Shown here piece after piece: positions 27,799 to 36,164 of a stretch of DNA of 64,000 nucleotides. The stretch is taken from NCBI RefSeq assembly GCF_002607855.1, contig NZ_AWQQ01000091.1, forward strand, positions 19,401-83,400. Direction: 5' to 3'. This stretch comes from Desulforamulus profundi. GTDB lineage: Bacteria; Bacillota_B; Desulfotomaculia; Desulfotomaculales; Desulfotomaculaceae. The notes beneath the pieces are model-generated. The model saw only the letters and a program-made list of their open reading frames with translations, made no database searches and was not told the origin of the DNA. Positions within the stretch are counted from its first letter, which is position 1, and each line of letters opens with the position of its first letter. A program made the position numbers and the translations under genes.

Positions 27799-29127
27799 TC
27801 ACCAGTTTGCATCCTGTTTAATCCCCAGGACAGCTTCCACCAGGTCCCGGGGGCCTTCCGCCACTTCCACCGGCACCTGCAGCTGCTCAGACACATCGCA
27901 GACCCGCAGGTCGTCCAGAAACAGGTCTTCCCCGTTGCGCAGCAGGACGGTGGGAAGCACCAGCAGGTCTCCGATTTCCTTGTCCTGCAGACTTTCAATA
28001 ATATCCCCTGCGGTTAACAGGCCGGTGACAGTGACGGTTTCTCCAAAGAATGTATTTTTGACGACCTCCAGGTTCACCCGCAACCCTTTCACCTTGTTTA
28101 GCCGTTCCACCACCTGGTTCATAAAGGATGCCCCGGAGGCGCCGGTCACCAGGGTAACGGTCCGGTCAGGTTCTACCCGGTCCGGCAGGTCCGGTTCTAC
28201 CGTTTCCCACTCATTCAAAAAGAGCCTGGCCAGTCCAACACCGTTTTCGATTTGCGGAAAATCACCATAGTTTTCGGTGGGGGGAATGGGTTTTCCTGCC
28301 ATGACGTAAAACTCATCGGACGCAAAAACAAAGGGATCGTCCCAGCGGACTTTAAACCGGCGCTGGTATCCTTCAATCAGTTCTATGAGATGCCGCGCTT
28401 CCTCCCGGGTAAAAGGTCTCAGGTCGTGCAGCCCTTCTCTATATTTGGTGATCCCCACCGGCACCACTGCCAGGGAATGGACCGCAGGCCAGAGGCCGGC
28501 CAGGTCCTCGATGGTCCTTACCAGCTCTTTTCCGTCATTGATGCCGGGGCAAAGCACCACCTGGGTTTGCATTTCTATGCCGGCCCCGGCCAGCCTTGTC
28601 AGTTGATCCATGATTTTACCGGCATGCCGATTGTTTAACATGCGGCAGCGCAGCTCGGGGTTGGTGGTATGGACGGAGATGTAGAGGGGTCCCAGTTTTT
28701 GTTCAATAATTCGCTGCAGTTCTGCCTCTTTTACATTGGTCAGGGTGACAAAATTCCCCTGCCAAAAAGAAAGACGATAGTCATCGTCTTTAATATAAAG
28801 GGTCTCCCGCATCCTGGGGGCCATCTGGTCCACAAAGCAAAAGAGGCAGCGATTCTGGCAACGCCTGGTGGGTCCAAAGGAATGCTCGCCAAAATCCAAC
28901 CCCAAATCTTCTTCATAATCCTTTTCGATCTCGATTTCCCACTCTTCGCCTTGACCGGTTACCACCCGGGCCACCAGTTCCTCAGTGGCACAGAGGAAGC
29001 GATAATCCAATATATCCTGCACCGGCCGGTCATTAATGGCCACCAGTCTGTCTCCCGGTTGAATGCCCAGTTCCCCTGCGATGCTGTCTGGATCAACACC
29101 TGTGATCAATAATCCGTTGCTGTTCAT
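27799..29127 (-). CDS. DUF512 radical SAM protein with PDZ-like N-terminus
   Basis: 442 residues. Residues 1-60 look like a PDZ domain (ITGVDPDSIAGELGIQPGDR). Then comes a radical SAM core with the [4Fe-4S] motif CQNRCLFCF near residue 90, and the DUF512 region (FVFASDEFYVMAGKPIPP, VTGASGASF). Family members in Firmicutes often sit beside der, as here. The chemistry is unknown; radical SAM cleavage of S-adenosylmethionine is inferred from the Cx3Cx2C motif. ATG start. Confidence 0.88.
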   Translation of the reverse strand: MNSNGLLITGVDPDSIAGELGIQPGDRLVAINDRPVQDILDYRFLCATEELVARVVTGQGEEWEIEIEKDYEEDLGLDFGEHSFGPTRRCQNRCLFCFVDQMAPRMRETLYIKDDDYRLSFWQGNFVTLTNVKEAELQRIIEQKLGPLYISVHTTNPELRCRMLNNRHAGKIMDQLTRLAGAGIEMQTQVVLCPGINDGKELVRTIEDLAGLWPAVHSLAVVPVGITKYREGLHDLRPFTREEARHLIELIEGYQRRFKVRWDDPFVFASDEFYVMAGKPIPPTENYGDFPQIENGVGLARLFLNEWETVEPDLPDRVEPDRTVTLVTGASGASFMNQVVERLNKVKGLRVNLEVVKNTFFGETVTVTGLLTAGDIIESLQDKEIGDLLVLPTVLLRNGEDLFLDDLRVCDVSEQLQVPVEVAEGPRDLVEAVLGIKQDANW

Positions 29128-29190
29128 AAAAAATCTCCCCGTGGACGTACTGCATCAATTATCCACCATCTGCCAATCATAGTCAAGAAT

Positions 29191-29373
29191 TTAGTGCTGA
29201 ACGATGAGGTATGTCCCATTCCCCAGGTCATGAACGGTACTTTGCAAAACATTGGCAAGATGGCGGGCCAATTTTTCCCGTTCGTCCTCGTCCCTGGCGA
29301 TGACTATGGGAAGATCTCCTGTGATGTAATCAGGAGCAATGGTTACCGCCGCCATGATCGTCCCCTTGGACAA
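29191..29373 (-). CDS. Capping complex subunit for YIEGIA
   Basis: Small soluble protein of 60 residues, begins MSKGTIMAAVTIAPDYITGD and ends HDLGNGTYLIVQH. It lies 21 bases downstream of the YIEGIA gene, the arrangement for which public annotation coined the name. No biochemical role is proven. The pair is found in spore-forming Firmicutes, so a sporulation link is likely but inferred. GTG/TTG-type start with a GGGGGTG site in the short gap. Confidence 0.75.
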   Translation of the reverse strand: MSKGTIMAAVTIAPDYITGDLPIVIARDEDEREKLARHLANVLQSTVHDLGNGTYLIVQH

Positions 29374-29394
29374 GCGAACACCCCCTCACCGTAT

Positions 29395-30285
29395 CTAATC
29401 GGATGCGTAACGTCCGGCCCTGGATTTCAACGGCCTGGTGGCGGCGCTTTCCAAAACGGGCGCCTGCTTCACCGCTTCAATCAGCGCCTTGATATCCGGC
29501 TCATTGGGTACGATATAAAACCCCACCTGCCCGGTATCCGGGTCTTTGCGAAGCATGGGAGTAAATTCAGGCATGTCGATGTCTTTTTTGGTGCCCAGAA
29601 TGGTGGCCGCCGTATGGGCAATGGCCAATCTCTGGCCAATGTCATGGATGGTGGCCCGGGCATCGTCATTTTTTGGCTTCAGGATAACCCCCAGGCCCTC
29701 ATGCAAAATCTTTTTTCGGCTGTCCTTAAGACCCACGGACATAATGTTGATATGGTCCACATGCAGGATTGTGTCTTTAAAATTCAGTTTTGCCGGCACC
29801 ACTTCACAAATATCGCCAATGGTATCTCCGGATTTAAAAAGCAGGCTGATAAGGACCAGCACAATGCCACCTGCGATGCCGGGCAGTAACCCCAAAAATT
29901 GCGTGATTAAAGAGGTGACGAAGGCTGTGGCCATCACCAGATAATTGCGGGCCTCAAAGGTCCGGGCAATTCCTTCGATATAGTCTTTCCCCCGCTGCAC
30001 CAGTTCGCTTTCTTCAAGACTTTCCAGGGTCTGTCTTTCCATACTCCGGATTTCTCGAAATTGCTGCGCTGCCAGGGCCAGAAAGGTAAAAGCCGCATAA
30101 TCAGGTTTCAGAAGGGCCGGCACGGCGATGGCTCCCAGGGACGCTGCGATAAAGCCCATGGAAAGGTGCGTCACAAATCCATGGGGGTAGCCGGGGTACT
30201 GCCTGTAATCCACCCGCAGAAGGGCGATGCGGGTCAGGAAACCGGCCAGGATGCCGCTGACCGCCACCAGCAGGTATTTCTCCAT
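29395..30285 (-). CDS. YIEGIA family membrane protein
   Basis: About 296 residues. It contains the eponymous YIEGIA motif (KDYIEGIARTFEARNYLV) near residue 103. Three to five hydrophobic segments are visible (about 1-22, 42-62, 122-157), followed by a soluble C-terminal half of mixed alpha/beta character. The start at 30285 has AGAGGTGAT upstream. Encoded between spoIIP and its small partner on the same strand, which supports a role in sporulation or germination. Function not established. Confidence 0.82.
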   Translation of the reverse strand: MEKYLLVAVSGILAGFLTRIALLRVDYRQYPGYPHGFVTHLSMGFIAASLGAIAVPALLKPDYAAFTFLALAAQQFREIRSMERQTLESLEESELVQRGKDYIEGIARTFEARNYLVMATAFVTSLITQFLGLLPGIAGGIVLVLISLLFKSGDTIGDICEVVPAKLNFKDTILHVDHINIMSVGLKDSRKKILHEGLGVILKPKNDDARATIHDIGQRLAIAHTAATILGTKKDIDMPEFTPMLRKDPDTGQVGFYIVPNEPDIKALIEAVKQAPVLESAATRPLKSRAGRYASD

Positions 30286-30314
30286 ACAATCACCTCTTCG
30301 AAACTCTGAATAGA

Positions 30315-30352
30315 GCAACTGCCGCCTCCTGCTGAAGGCGGCAGTTGCTTTT
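30315..30352. terminator. Strong hairpin between spoIIP and the YIEGIA gene
   Basis: A 12-bp GC-rich stem GCAACTGCCGCC/GGCGGCAGTTGC. The T run (TTTTTG) is on the plus strand only; on the minus strand, the direction of both neighbouring genes, the tract after the stem is TCTATTC. It may attenuate or process the minus-strand transcript rather than fully stop it. Confidence 0.55.
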
Positions 30353-30392
30353 TGAATAGTTCCACAGGTATGATTGGGATTGGTTACCTTAG

Positions 30393-31667
30393 CTAGTCCT
30401 CTGTTACTTCATCCCGCTGGTCAATAACCGCCCGGTCCGCCATGTTGTCATAGGCTTTTTTCGTTACCTTTGTATCGCCCCCTGGTTTCTTTGCCCTTTG
30501 TCTTATTTTATGAATGGGGCCCAGGTAATTGGTAAATTCTTTGCCAAGACCGGATAAGCGGTCAGTGACACCTTTCAGGCTGCCTGTACTGAGGAACAGG
30601 AAGCCGCCACCCAGCAGCAGGGTCAATCCTAAAATCCAACCAACCGCTCTCCAACCGCCCCCGCCGTCGGCACCGGGCTGGGTGATACCGCCGCCGGGAA
30701 CCTGTCTCTGCGGTCCTTCAATTCCTAAGACGACCGGTACGGCATCGGCAAACAGTGCGACACCCCGCTCAGCTTCTCCCTTGGTATTGGTGTGGGTGCC
30801 CGCTTCAATCAGGATGGCTGTGGGCATTAAATCCTGGTTGTAATTGCCCTTGGCCATGAAGATTTCCTTTACAATGGTGGGGTGAACTTTATTGGCATAG
30901 GCCATCATCCGCCGGGCAAAATCCTTGTTTGCCTCCATGTTGGGATTCTGGCGGCCCACCACCAAGCGCAGTTGGCTGACCTTGTTCTCAGAAACTGTGG
31001 CCCTGTAGTATCCGGGATCAGGAATGCCATCCCGGTGAACATCAATGAGTGCAACAGGGTTTTGCTGCATCAATTTCATAGCCGTGCGCCGGGACCTCTG
31101 GTAAGCCGCATTGTCGTGAGGATCATGGGGTGTTTCGTCATAGAGCACCCTGGTTGCGCTCTTCTGTTCAAGCCTGTTCACCAGGGATCTCCCCACATCA
31201 TAAATGCCGCCTTTAAAGGGAATGCTCTCCTTTCCGTCACTGGGTACATAGGCCTCGTCGGTGTGGGTATGGTATACGCCGACGGTGCCTCCCTGGCGGT
31301 TTGCCGCAGCCATGGCCAGGCGCTCATCGGTTAAGTATTCGTTCCAGGCTAAAAAATCTTTGTCCTTGCCAAGGGACTTGGCAACCGCCCTGTTTTTGTC
31401 TACCTTAATAACCCGGTAGTAGTCTCCTTTATGGTTAATAATCTCATCACCCACTGACACACGGCAGGCCTGGCTGATAACCGACCCTTTGGCATCAACA
31501 ATGCTAATTGCTTTGCCCACCATATGATCCACATCATCATTGGACAAAACAGAGGCGGGATTCCAGGCCGGCAGGACGGCTTCTGATAATCCCAGGTAAC
31601 CGACAACGCCGACTCCCGCGAACATCATCAAGATACTAAGAACAATAAAGAATTGTTTAGTCTTCAA
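30393..31667 (-). CDS. spoIIP: Stage II sporulation protein P
   Basis: Peptidoglycan amidase/endopeptidase of the SpoIID-SpoIIM-SpoIIP engulfment machine; about 424 residues. N-terminal membrane helix (about 4-26), then a linker, then the SpoIIP catalytic domain with VGVYHTHTDEAYVPSDG (zinc-ligand-type His), ALIDVHRDG and ILIEAGTHTNTKGEAERG. A second membrane helix near residue 330 precedes a basic tail. TTG start at 31667 with GGAGG upstream, overlapping the end of the DUF1614 gene by 11 bases. Confidence 0.93.
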   Translation of the reverse strand: MKTKQFFIVLSILMMFAGVGVVGYLGLSEAVLPAWNPASVLSNDDVDHMVGKAISIVDAKGSVISQACRVSVGDEIINHKGDYYRVIKVDKNRAVAKSLGKDKDFLAWNEYLTDERLAMAAANRQGGTVGVYHTHTDEAYVPSDGKESIPFKGGIYDVGRSLVNRLEQKSATRVLYDETPHDPHDNAAYQRSRRTAMKLMQQNPVALIDVHRDGIPDPGYYRATVSENKVSQLRLVVGRQNPNMEANKDFARRMMAYANKVHPTIVKEIFMAKGNYNQDLMPTAILIEAGTHTNTKGEAERGVALFADAVPVVLGIEGPQRQVPGGGITQPGADGGGGWRAVGWILGLTLLLGGGFLFLSTGSLKGVTDRLSGLGKEFTNYLGPIHKIRQRAKKPGGDTKVTKKAYDNMADRAVIDQRDEVTED

Positions 31668-32436
31668 AAGGATCAGCCTCCTCCCTCTCTGATTTTCTGC
31701 GCATTTCTTTGTCGTCCCGGGGTTTGTCATCCCTCTTTTTACGACCAAATTCAGGCTTTCTCAATCCGGCCAGCAGGGCGTCCGGCTTTCCCTCGGAGGT
31801 GGGGCCACCCTGCAGTCTTTCCCTGGCCTCCCCGATCAAGTCCGCCAGCAGGATGGCTAAAATACCCGAAATAACAATGGAGTCAAAGGCCCCGGCTCCT
31901 CCGATGCTTTTTGTGGCATTGGTGGCGTTATTTTGCACCAGGTAAAAATAGTTTGCTATGTCCGCCAACAGGACACCCAGCGTAGCCCCAATGAAAGCGC
32001 TTCTGCGAGAACGCCCGGCGATATAAGCAACTAACGCCGCAACGATGGGAAACAAATAAAGCGTGTCAATAAAGCCAAACCTGCCTGCGGGCTCAGGTAA
32101 ACCGGTCATGATCCGGGAACCAATAAACCAAATAACCACCGCCGTTACGCCCGAAGCAATCAAGGCTCTGGTAACCTCTTTGCCGGTACCTGCTTTAGTC
32201 AAAAGATAGATGGCCAACCCCACAGGCACCAGTGCTCCACCCAGGTTAATTTCCAGGGGTACCGGTGTGCCGGGTATCGGAATGTTGATGAAGCTGCCCA
32301 CAATAAGGGCCAGAATAACCGCCAGGGCACCCTTGTCGGACAATCTCATGCGGTCCAGGGCTCGCTGGGCAATGCCAAAAAAGATCAGCAAAGATACGAC
32401 GATCAAAACAATAAGTCCCAATGGAAAACGATCCAT
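31657..32436 (-). CDS. DUF1614 membrane protein
   Basis: 259 residues. Six to seven hydrophobic helices fill residues 5-205 (starts FPLGLIVLIVVSLLIFFGIA, contains SFINIPIPGTPVPLEINLGG and a GGAGAFDSIVISGILAILLA segment). The last 55 residues are a highly charged cytoplasmic tail (RKKRDDKPRDDKEMRRK). Members are common in Peptococcaceae and their function is unknown. Overlap with spoIIP implies coupled expression. Confidence 0.8.
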   Translation of the reverse strand: MDRFPLGLIVLIVVSLLIFFGIAQRALDRMRLSDKGALAVILALIVGSFINIPIPGTPVPLEINLGGALVPVGLAIYLLTKAGTGKEVTRALIASGVTAVVIWFIGSRIMTGLPEPAGRFGFIDTLYLFPIVAALVAYIAGRSRRSAFIGATLGVLLADIANYFYLVQNNATNATKSIGGAGAFDSIVISGILAILLADLIGEARERLQGGPTSEGKPDALLAGLRKPEFGRKKRDDKPRDDKEMRRKSEREEADPFED

Positions 32437-32532
32437 AAACCTGCCTCCTTTTAATTAAAATTCATATCTGAAAAATAGATTTCCCTCCGGCGGTCAAATT
32501 ATGCGACAACAAATACTTACCTTAGACATAAA

Positions 32533-32561
32533 AAAACGGCTGTCATAAAGACAACCGTTTT
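32533..32561 (-). terminator. Terminator after the ispH-S1 gene
   Basis: Stem AAAACGGCTGTC/GACAACCGTTTT with one mismatch, followed on the minus strand by TTTTATGTC. Confidence 0.85.
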
Positions 32562-32570
32562 AAAAAACCT

Positions 32571-34646
32571 TTACTTATCCTCTTTAAACATATCCCCGAA
32601 CATATCCCCCAGGGTAACCTTTTCTTCAGTATTTTCTTGCACCTGGGGCTGGGGCGCCGGTTCTTCCTGTTTCCGCGGGTGCGGTTCACGGGCCGGACGT
32701 CCTTCGCTGTTTACTTCACGGATGGAAAGGCGAATGCGTTTTTCAGCCGGATCAACACTGAGTACCTTCACGTCCACCTGGTCGCCTTCTTTTACCACAT
32801 CTTCCGGTTTCTCCACATGGCGGTCTGCCAGGTGAGAAATGTGTACCAGACCTTCAACGCCGGGCTCCAACTGAACGAAGGCGCCAAAGGGAGCCAGGCG
32901 GACAACCTTGGCCGGGAATACATTGCCTACGGGATATTTTTCTTCAATGTTATCCCAGGGGTTGGGTAACACCTGTTTCAGACCCAGGGAGATTTTTTCG
33001 TTTTCCCGGTCTACCTTGAGGACCGCCACTTCCAGTTCATCCCCCACCTTAACCACTTCCTGGGGATGGTTGATGCGGTGCCAGCTCATTTCAGAAATGT
33101 GCAGCAAACCGTCTAAACCGCCCAGGTCCACAAAGGCGCCGAAATTGGTTAAACGGCGTACAACACCTTTAACAACCTGCCCCTCCTGGAGGGTCTCCAG
33201 TAATTCTTCACGCTTGCGGGCATACTGCTCTTCTAAAACGGCTTTACGGGAAACAACCACCTTCTTGCGGTGTTTGTTCATTTCAATGACCCGCACTTCC
33301 ACTTCCTGGTTCACGTATTTGGAGAGGTCTTCCACATAGCCGCGTTCCACCAGAGAAGCAGGCAGGAAGGCCCGCACGCCTACATCCACCAGCAAACCGC
33401 CCTTGACCACTTCACGAACAACACCCTTGATGACGGTACCGTTTTCCATGGCCTCTTCCAAGCCACCCCAAGCTTTTTCGGCGTCGGCGCGTTCCTTGGA
33501 CAGGATAATCTTCCCTTCGTTGTCTTCGGCTTTAATCACAACGCATTCTATTTCGTCCCCGACTTTTACGATTTCCTGGGGATTATCTACGCCATAAAAG
33601 GCCAGTTCTTTACGGGGAATAACGCCTTCGGATTTGGCTCCAATATCCACGAGCACTTCGTCCAGGCCCACCTGAACAACAATGCCCTTGACTAACTCCC
33701 CGGATTGGGGAGCTTTTACCTCCATAGCTTCGTTCATTCCTTCTTCGCCATTGGTCATCTGGTCCAGTTCCTTCATCCTTCTTTTAACCTCCTCTATAAT
33801 TGCGTCAGGTGTTGAAGCGCCCGCTGTCAGCCCAAATTTTTTATGTCCGCGAAACCACTCTTCCCGCAGCTCCTGTGCGGATTCCACATGATAGGTGGGA
33901 GTCCCGGTTTCCTGACAAATCTTGGCTAACTTTTTGGTATTGGCACTGTTCTTGCCGCCCACCACCATCATTACGTCCACCTCTTTGGCCAACTCCAGCG
34001 CAGCCCGCTGGCGTTCACCCGTGGCATGACAAATGGTGTTACGGGCATCCACTTCCACTCCTTGTTTTTGGAGTGCTTCCACCAGTCTCTGGTAATTGGC
34101 CAATGGCTGTGTTGTTTGTGCCACGACCCCTACCTTAGGGTGATCCACCCGACTTAATTCATCAGCATTTTCGACAACAATCCCCTTGCCCATGGTCCAA
34201 CCCAGGATTCCCTGAACTTCAGGATGCCCCGGGTCCCCCAGGATATATACGGGAATCCCCTGCTCCGCCATTTCACGGGCAACTCTTTGTGCCCTGGCCA
34301 CGAAGGGGCAGGTGGCATCAAGGATTTCCAGACCCTTATCCCTGGCCTGCTGAATGATATCAGGACCCACTCCGTGGGAGCGGATAATGACACTGCCGCC
34401 GGCCGCCTCTGCCAGACCGGTTATTTCTTTAATCCCTTGACCAGCCAGGTCCTGTACCACCTGCGGGTTATGGATCAACGGTCCCAGGGTATAAATATTT
34501 CCTTCCTTTTCCCTGGCAGTGGTCAGGGCCAGGTCAATGGCCCGTTTCACGCCATAGCAAAAACCGGCCTTGTTGGCCAACAATATTTCAATAGAGATCA
34601 CCCTCTGTTCCGGTTTAGTTTCTCTGATGTGAAAAATGTTACCCAC
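32571..34646 (-). CDS. ispH: IspH–ribosomal protein S1 fusion (HMBPP reductase / S1 RNA-binding)
   Basis: One polypeptide of up to 691 residues. Residues about 20-300 are IspH (LytB), the [4Fe-4S] enzyme that ends the MEP isoprenoid pathway; the three cluster cysteines are in GFCYGVKRA, DATCPFVARA and NTICHATGERQ. Residues about 315-655 are four S1 RNA-binding repeats (VDIGAKSEGVIPRKEL, VDVGVRAFLPASLVERG, VDLGGLDGLLHISEMSWH, VQLEPGVEGLVHISHLADRH). The fusion is known in Clostridia. The start is uncertain: the GTG at 34646 has a weak site, while AGAGGGTGA lies just before ATTGAAATA near 34592, where IspH proteins usually begin. Confidence 0.93.
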   Translation of the reverse strand: MGNIFHIRETKPEQRVISIEILLANKAGFCYGVKRAIDLALTTAREKEGNIYTLGPLIHNPQVVQDLAGQGIKEITGLAEAAGGSVIIRSHGVGPDIIQQARDKGLEILDATCPFVARAQRVAREMAEQGIPVYILGDPGHPEVQGILGWTMGKGIVVENADELSRVDHPKVGVVAQTTQPLANYQRLVEALQKQGVEVDARNTICHATGERQRAALELAKEVDVMMVVGGKNSANTKKLAKICQETGTPTYHVESAQELREEWFRGHKKFGLTAGASTPDAIIEEVKRRMKELDQMTNGEEGMNEAMEVKAPQSGELVKGIVVQVGLDEVLVDIGAKSEGVIPRKELAFYGVDNPQEIVKVGDEIECVVIKAEDNEGKIILSKERADAEKAWGGLEEAMENGTVIKGVVREVVKGGLLVDVGVRAFLPASLVERGYVEDLSKYVNQEVEVRVIEMNKHRKKVVVSRKAVLEEQYARKREELLETLQEGQVVKGVVRRLTNFGAFVDLGGLDGLLHISEMSWHRINHPQEVVKVGDELEVAVLKVDRENEKISLGLKQVLPNPWDNIEEKYPVGNVFPAKVVRLAPFGAFVQLEPGVEGLVHISHLADRHVEKPEDVVKEGDQVDVKVLSVDPAEKRIRLSIREVNSEGRPAREPHPRKQEEPAPQPQVQENTEEKVTLGDMFGDMFKEDK

Positions 34647-34660
34647 TCAGTTAAAAAAAA

Positions 34661-35239
34661 TTACTCCAGCAGACCGGAAATTTTTCCCATCACCTGTTCA
34701 CTTAAAGCCTCCAGCTCTTCTTTGCCGGGCCGTCCGCGCCACAGTTCCGGTAAATAAACGGGTTCTCCTATGACAACCGTAATTTTATCTAAACTGCCCC
34801 TGGTCCCTTTTAACGCCATGGGCAGGATGGGGACATTGGCTTTCACCGCCAGCATAGCTGCACCGATATGGGGCTTTTGTAATTCTCCCGTTTTGCTTCT
34901 GGTGCCTTCAGGAAATACGCCCACCACATTGCCGGTCTGTAATAGTTCCAACGCTTTCCGAATGGCATGCCGGTCGGACTTTTCCCGGTTTACCGGAAAG
35001 GCCCCCAGCAGCGTGATAATGGTGGCCAGGACCGGAATCTTAAACAATTCTACCTTGGCCATGAAGTGGATACGTCTGGTTAAGGCACACCCCACAACCA
35101 CCGGGTCCAGGTTGCTGACGTGATTGCTGACAACCACCAAACCGCCCTTGGCGGGTAAATGCTCCAGTCCAATGACTTCCCACCTGCGCCAAACCAAGAG
35201 TATCCCACGGATGATTACCCGGAGAACTGTATAGAACAT
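34661..35239 (-). CDS. plsC: 1-acyl-sn-glycerol-3-phosphate acyltransferase
   Basis: Makes phosphatidic acid from lysophosphatidic acid at the membrane; 192 residues. Catalytic NHVSNLDP (HX4D) near residue 37, the glycerophosphate-binding FPEGTRSKTGEL near residue 111, and an N-terminal hydrophobic segment with IRGILLVWRRWEVIG. Lies 9 bases after cmk and 14 before the ispH frame, so the three form an operon as in other Clostridia. Confidence 0.95.
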   Translation of the reverse strand: MFYTVLRVIIRGILLVWRRWEVIGLEHLPAKGGLVVVSNHVSNLDPVVVGCALTRRIHFMAKVELFKIPVLATIITLLGAFPVNREKSDRHAIRKALELLQTGNVVGVFPEGTRSKTGELQKPHIGAAMLAVKANVPILPMALKGTRGSLDKITVVIGEPVYLPELWRGRPGKEELEALSEQVMGKISGLLE

Positions 35240-35248
35240 GAAATCCTC

Positions 35249-35917
35249 CTACTTGTTCTTCTCGATCCAGGAAATGATGGTGTCAACCACCTCTTCTATG
35301 TTCATACCGGAACTGTCGATGATAATGGCATCCCCGGCAGGCACCAGAGGGGATACCGAACGGTGGCTGTCCGTGTAATCCCTGTCCTGGATTTCCTTTA
35401 TTAACTTATCAATGTCTACTGTATAACCCTTATCTTCCAATTCTTTCGCCCGGCGGCGGGCCCGTTCCTCTGCGGAAGCGGTGAGAAAAAATTTGGCATT
35501 TGCCCGGGGTAAAACCACCGTTCCGATATCTCGCCCGTCCATGACAACACCGTTTTCATAGGCCATTTGACGCTGTCGCTCCACTAAAACTTCCCTCACG
35601 CCGGGAACGCTGGCCACTGTGGAAACATGGCGGGTCACTTCGGGCGAACGAATTTCTTCGGTGACGTCCTCCCCGTCCAGCAGTACCGATTGCTGAAGAC
35701 CGGGAACCAGTTTTATGGTGGTTTCCCTGGCCAGGTTGGTCAATCCACCGGCTTCATGCAGGTTGAGGCCCTGCTTTAAAGCCTTAAGGGTAACGGCCCG
35801 GTACATGGCGCCGGTATCAATATAAAGCAAACCCAATTTACGGGCAACCAGTTTCGCGACTGTACTTTTTCCAGCCCCGGCGGGGCCGTCAATGGCAACA
35901 CAGATTCTGTTTGGCAA
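35249..35917 (-). CDS. cmk: Cytidylate kinase
   Basis: Phosphorylates CMP and dCMP; 222 residues, usual length. P-loop VAIDGPAGAGKSTVAKLVA at residue 6, then YIDTGAMYRAVTLKAL, a CMP-binding insert, and VVMDGRDIGTVVLPRANAKF. The start is TTG at 35917 with GGAGG ten bases upstream. The frame is open for 70 more codons upstream, but that stretch has no RBS and no kinase homology. Promoter-like TTGACT lies just before the RBS. Confidence 0.95.
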   Translation of the reverse strand: MPNRICVAIDGPAGAGKSTVAKLVARKLGLLYIDTGAMYRAVTLKALKQGLNLHEAGGLTNLARETTIKLVPGLQQSVLLDGEDVTEEIRSPEVTRHVSTVASVPGVREVLVERQRQMAYENGVVMDGRDIGTVVLPRANAKFFLTASAEERARRRAKELEDKGYTVDIDKLIKEIQDRDYTDSHRSVSPLVPAGDAIIIDSSGMNIEEVVDTIISWIEKNK

Positions 35918-35959
35918 CCGGGTATAACCTCCAAATAGCAAGTCAAAAAAAACAGCGAT

Positions 35960-36125
35960 AGCACCATTAAACTTTCGACATCGAGCTAGAAATTCCTTTT
36001 TTTTTAGAAAAACTTGGCTGGCGCTCCCCGGACCAAGTAAGTCCCAGGTGGCATACACCCGGAGGGTACCGGCGGGCAGCAGCCCGTTGGCTGTGTAACA
36101 TGCTAAGATGAACACTACCGATGCC
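35960..36125. other. Intergenic, locally GC-rich stretch between aroA and cmk
   Basis: The stretch 36010-36100 is GC-rich and contains several nested inverted repeats (GGGCAGCAGCCC, CCGGAGGGTACCGG, GGCTGGC with GCCAGCC-like partners). On the minus strand it would be the cmk leader. I recognise no known riboswitch or T-box and no coding frame with an RBS. Confidence 0.35.
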
Positions 36126-36137
36126 AATAAAAAAGCC

Positions 36138-36157
36138 GGAAGAGGAAATACTCTTCC
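36138..36157 (-). terminator. Terminator after aroA
   Basis: Stem GGAAGAG/CTCTTCC followed on the minus strand by GGCTTTTTTATT, 8 bases beyond the stop codon. It separates the aromatic operon from cmk-plsC-ispH. Confidence 0.8.
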
Positions 36158-36164
36158 AGCTGTA

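Noticed and set aside
35917..36127. Seventy-residue N-terminal extension of cytidylate kinase
   Set aside because: No RBS at the upstream start, no kinase homology, and a well-placed GGAGG before the TTG at 35917.
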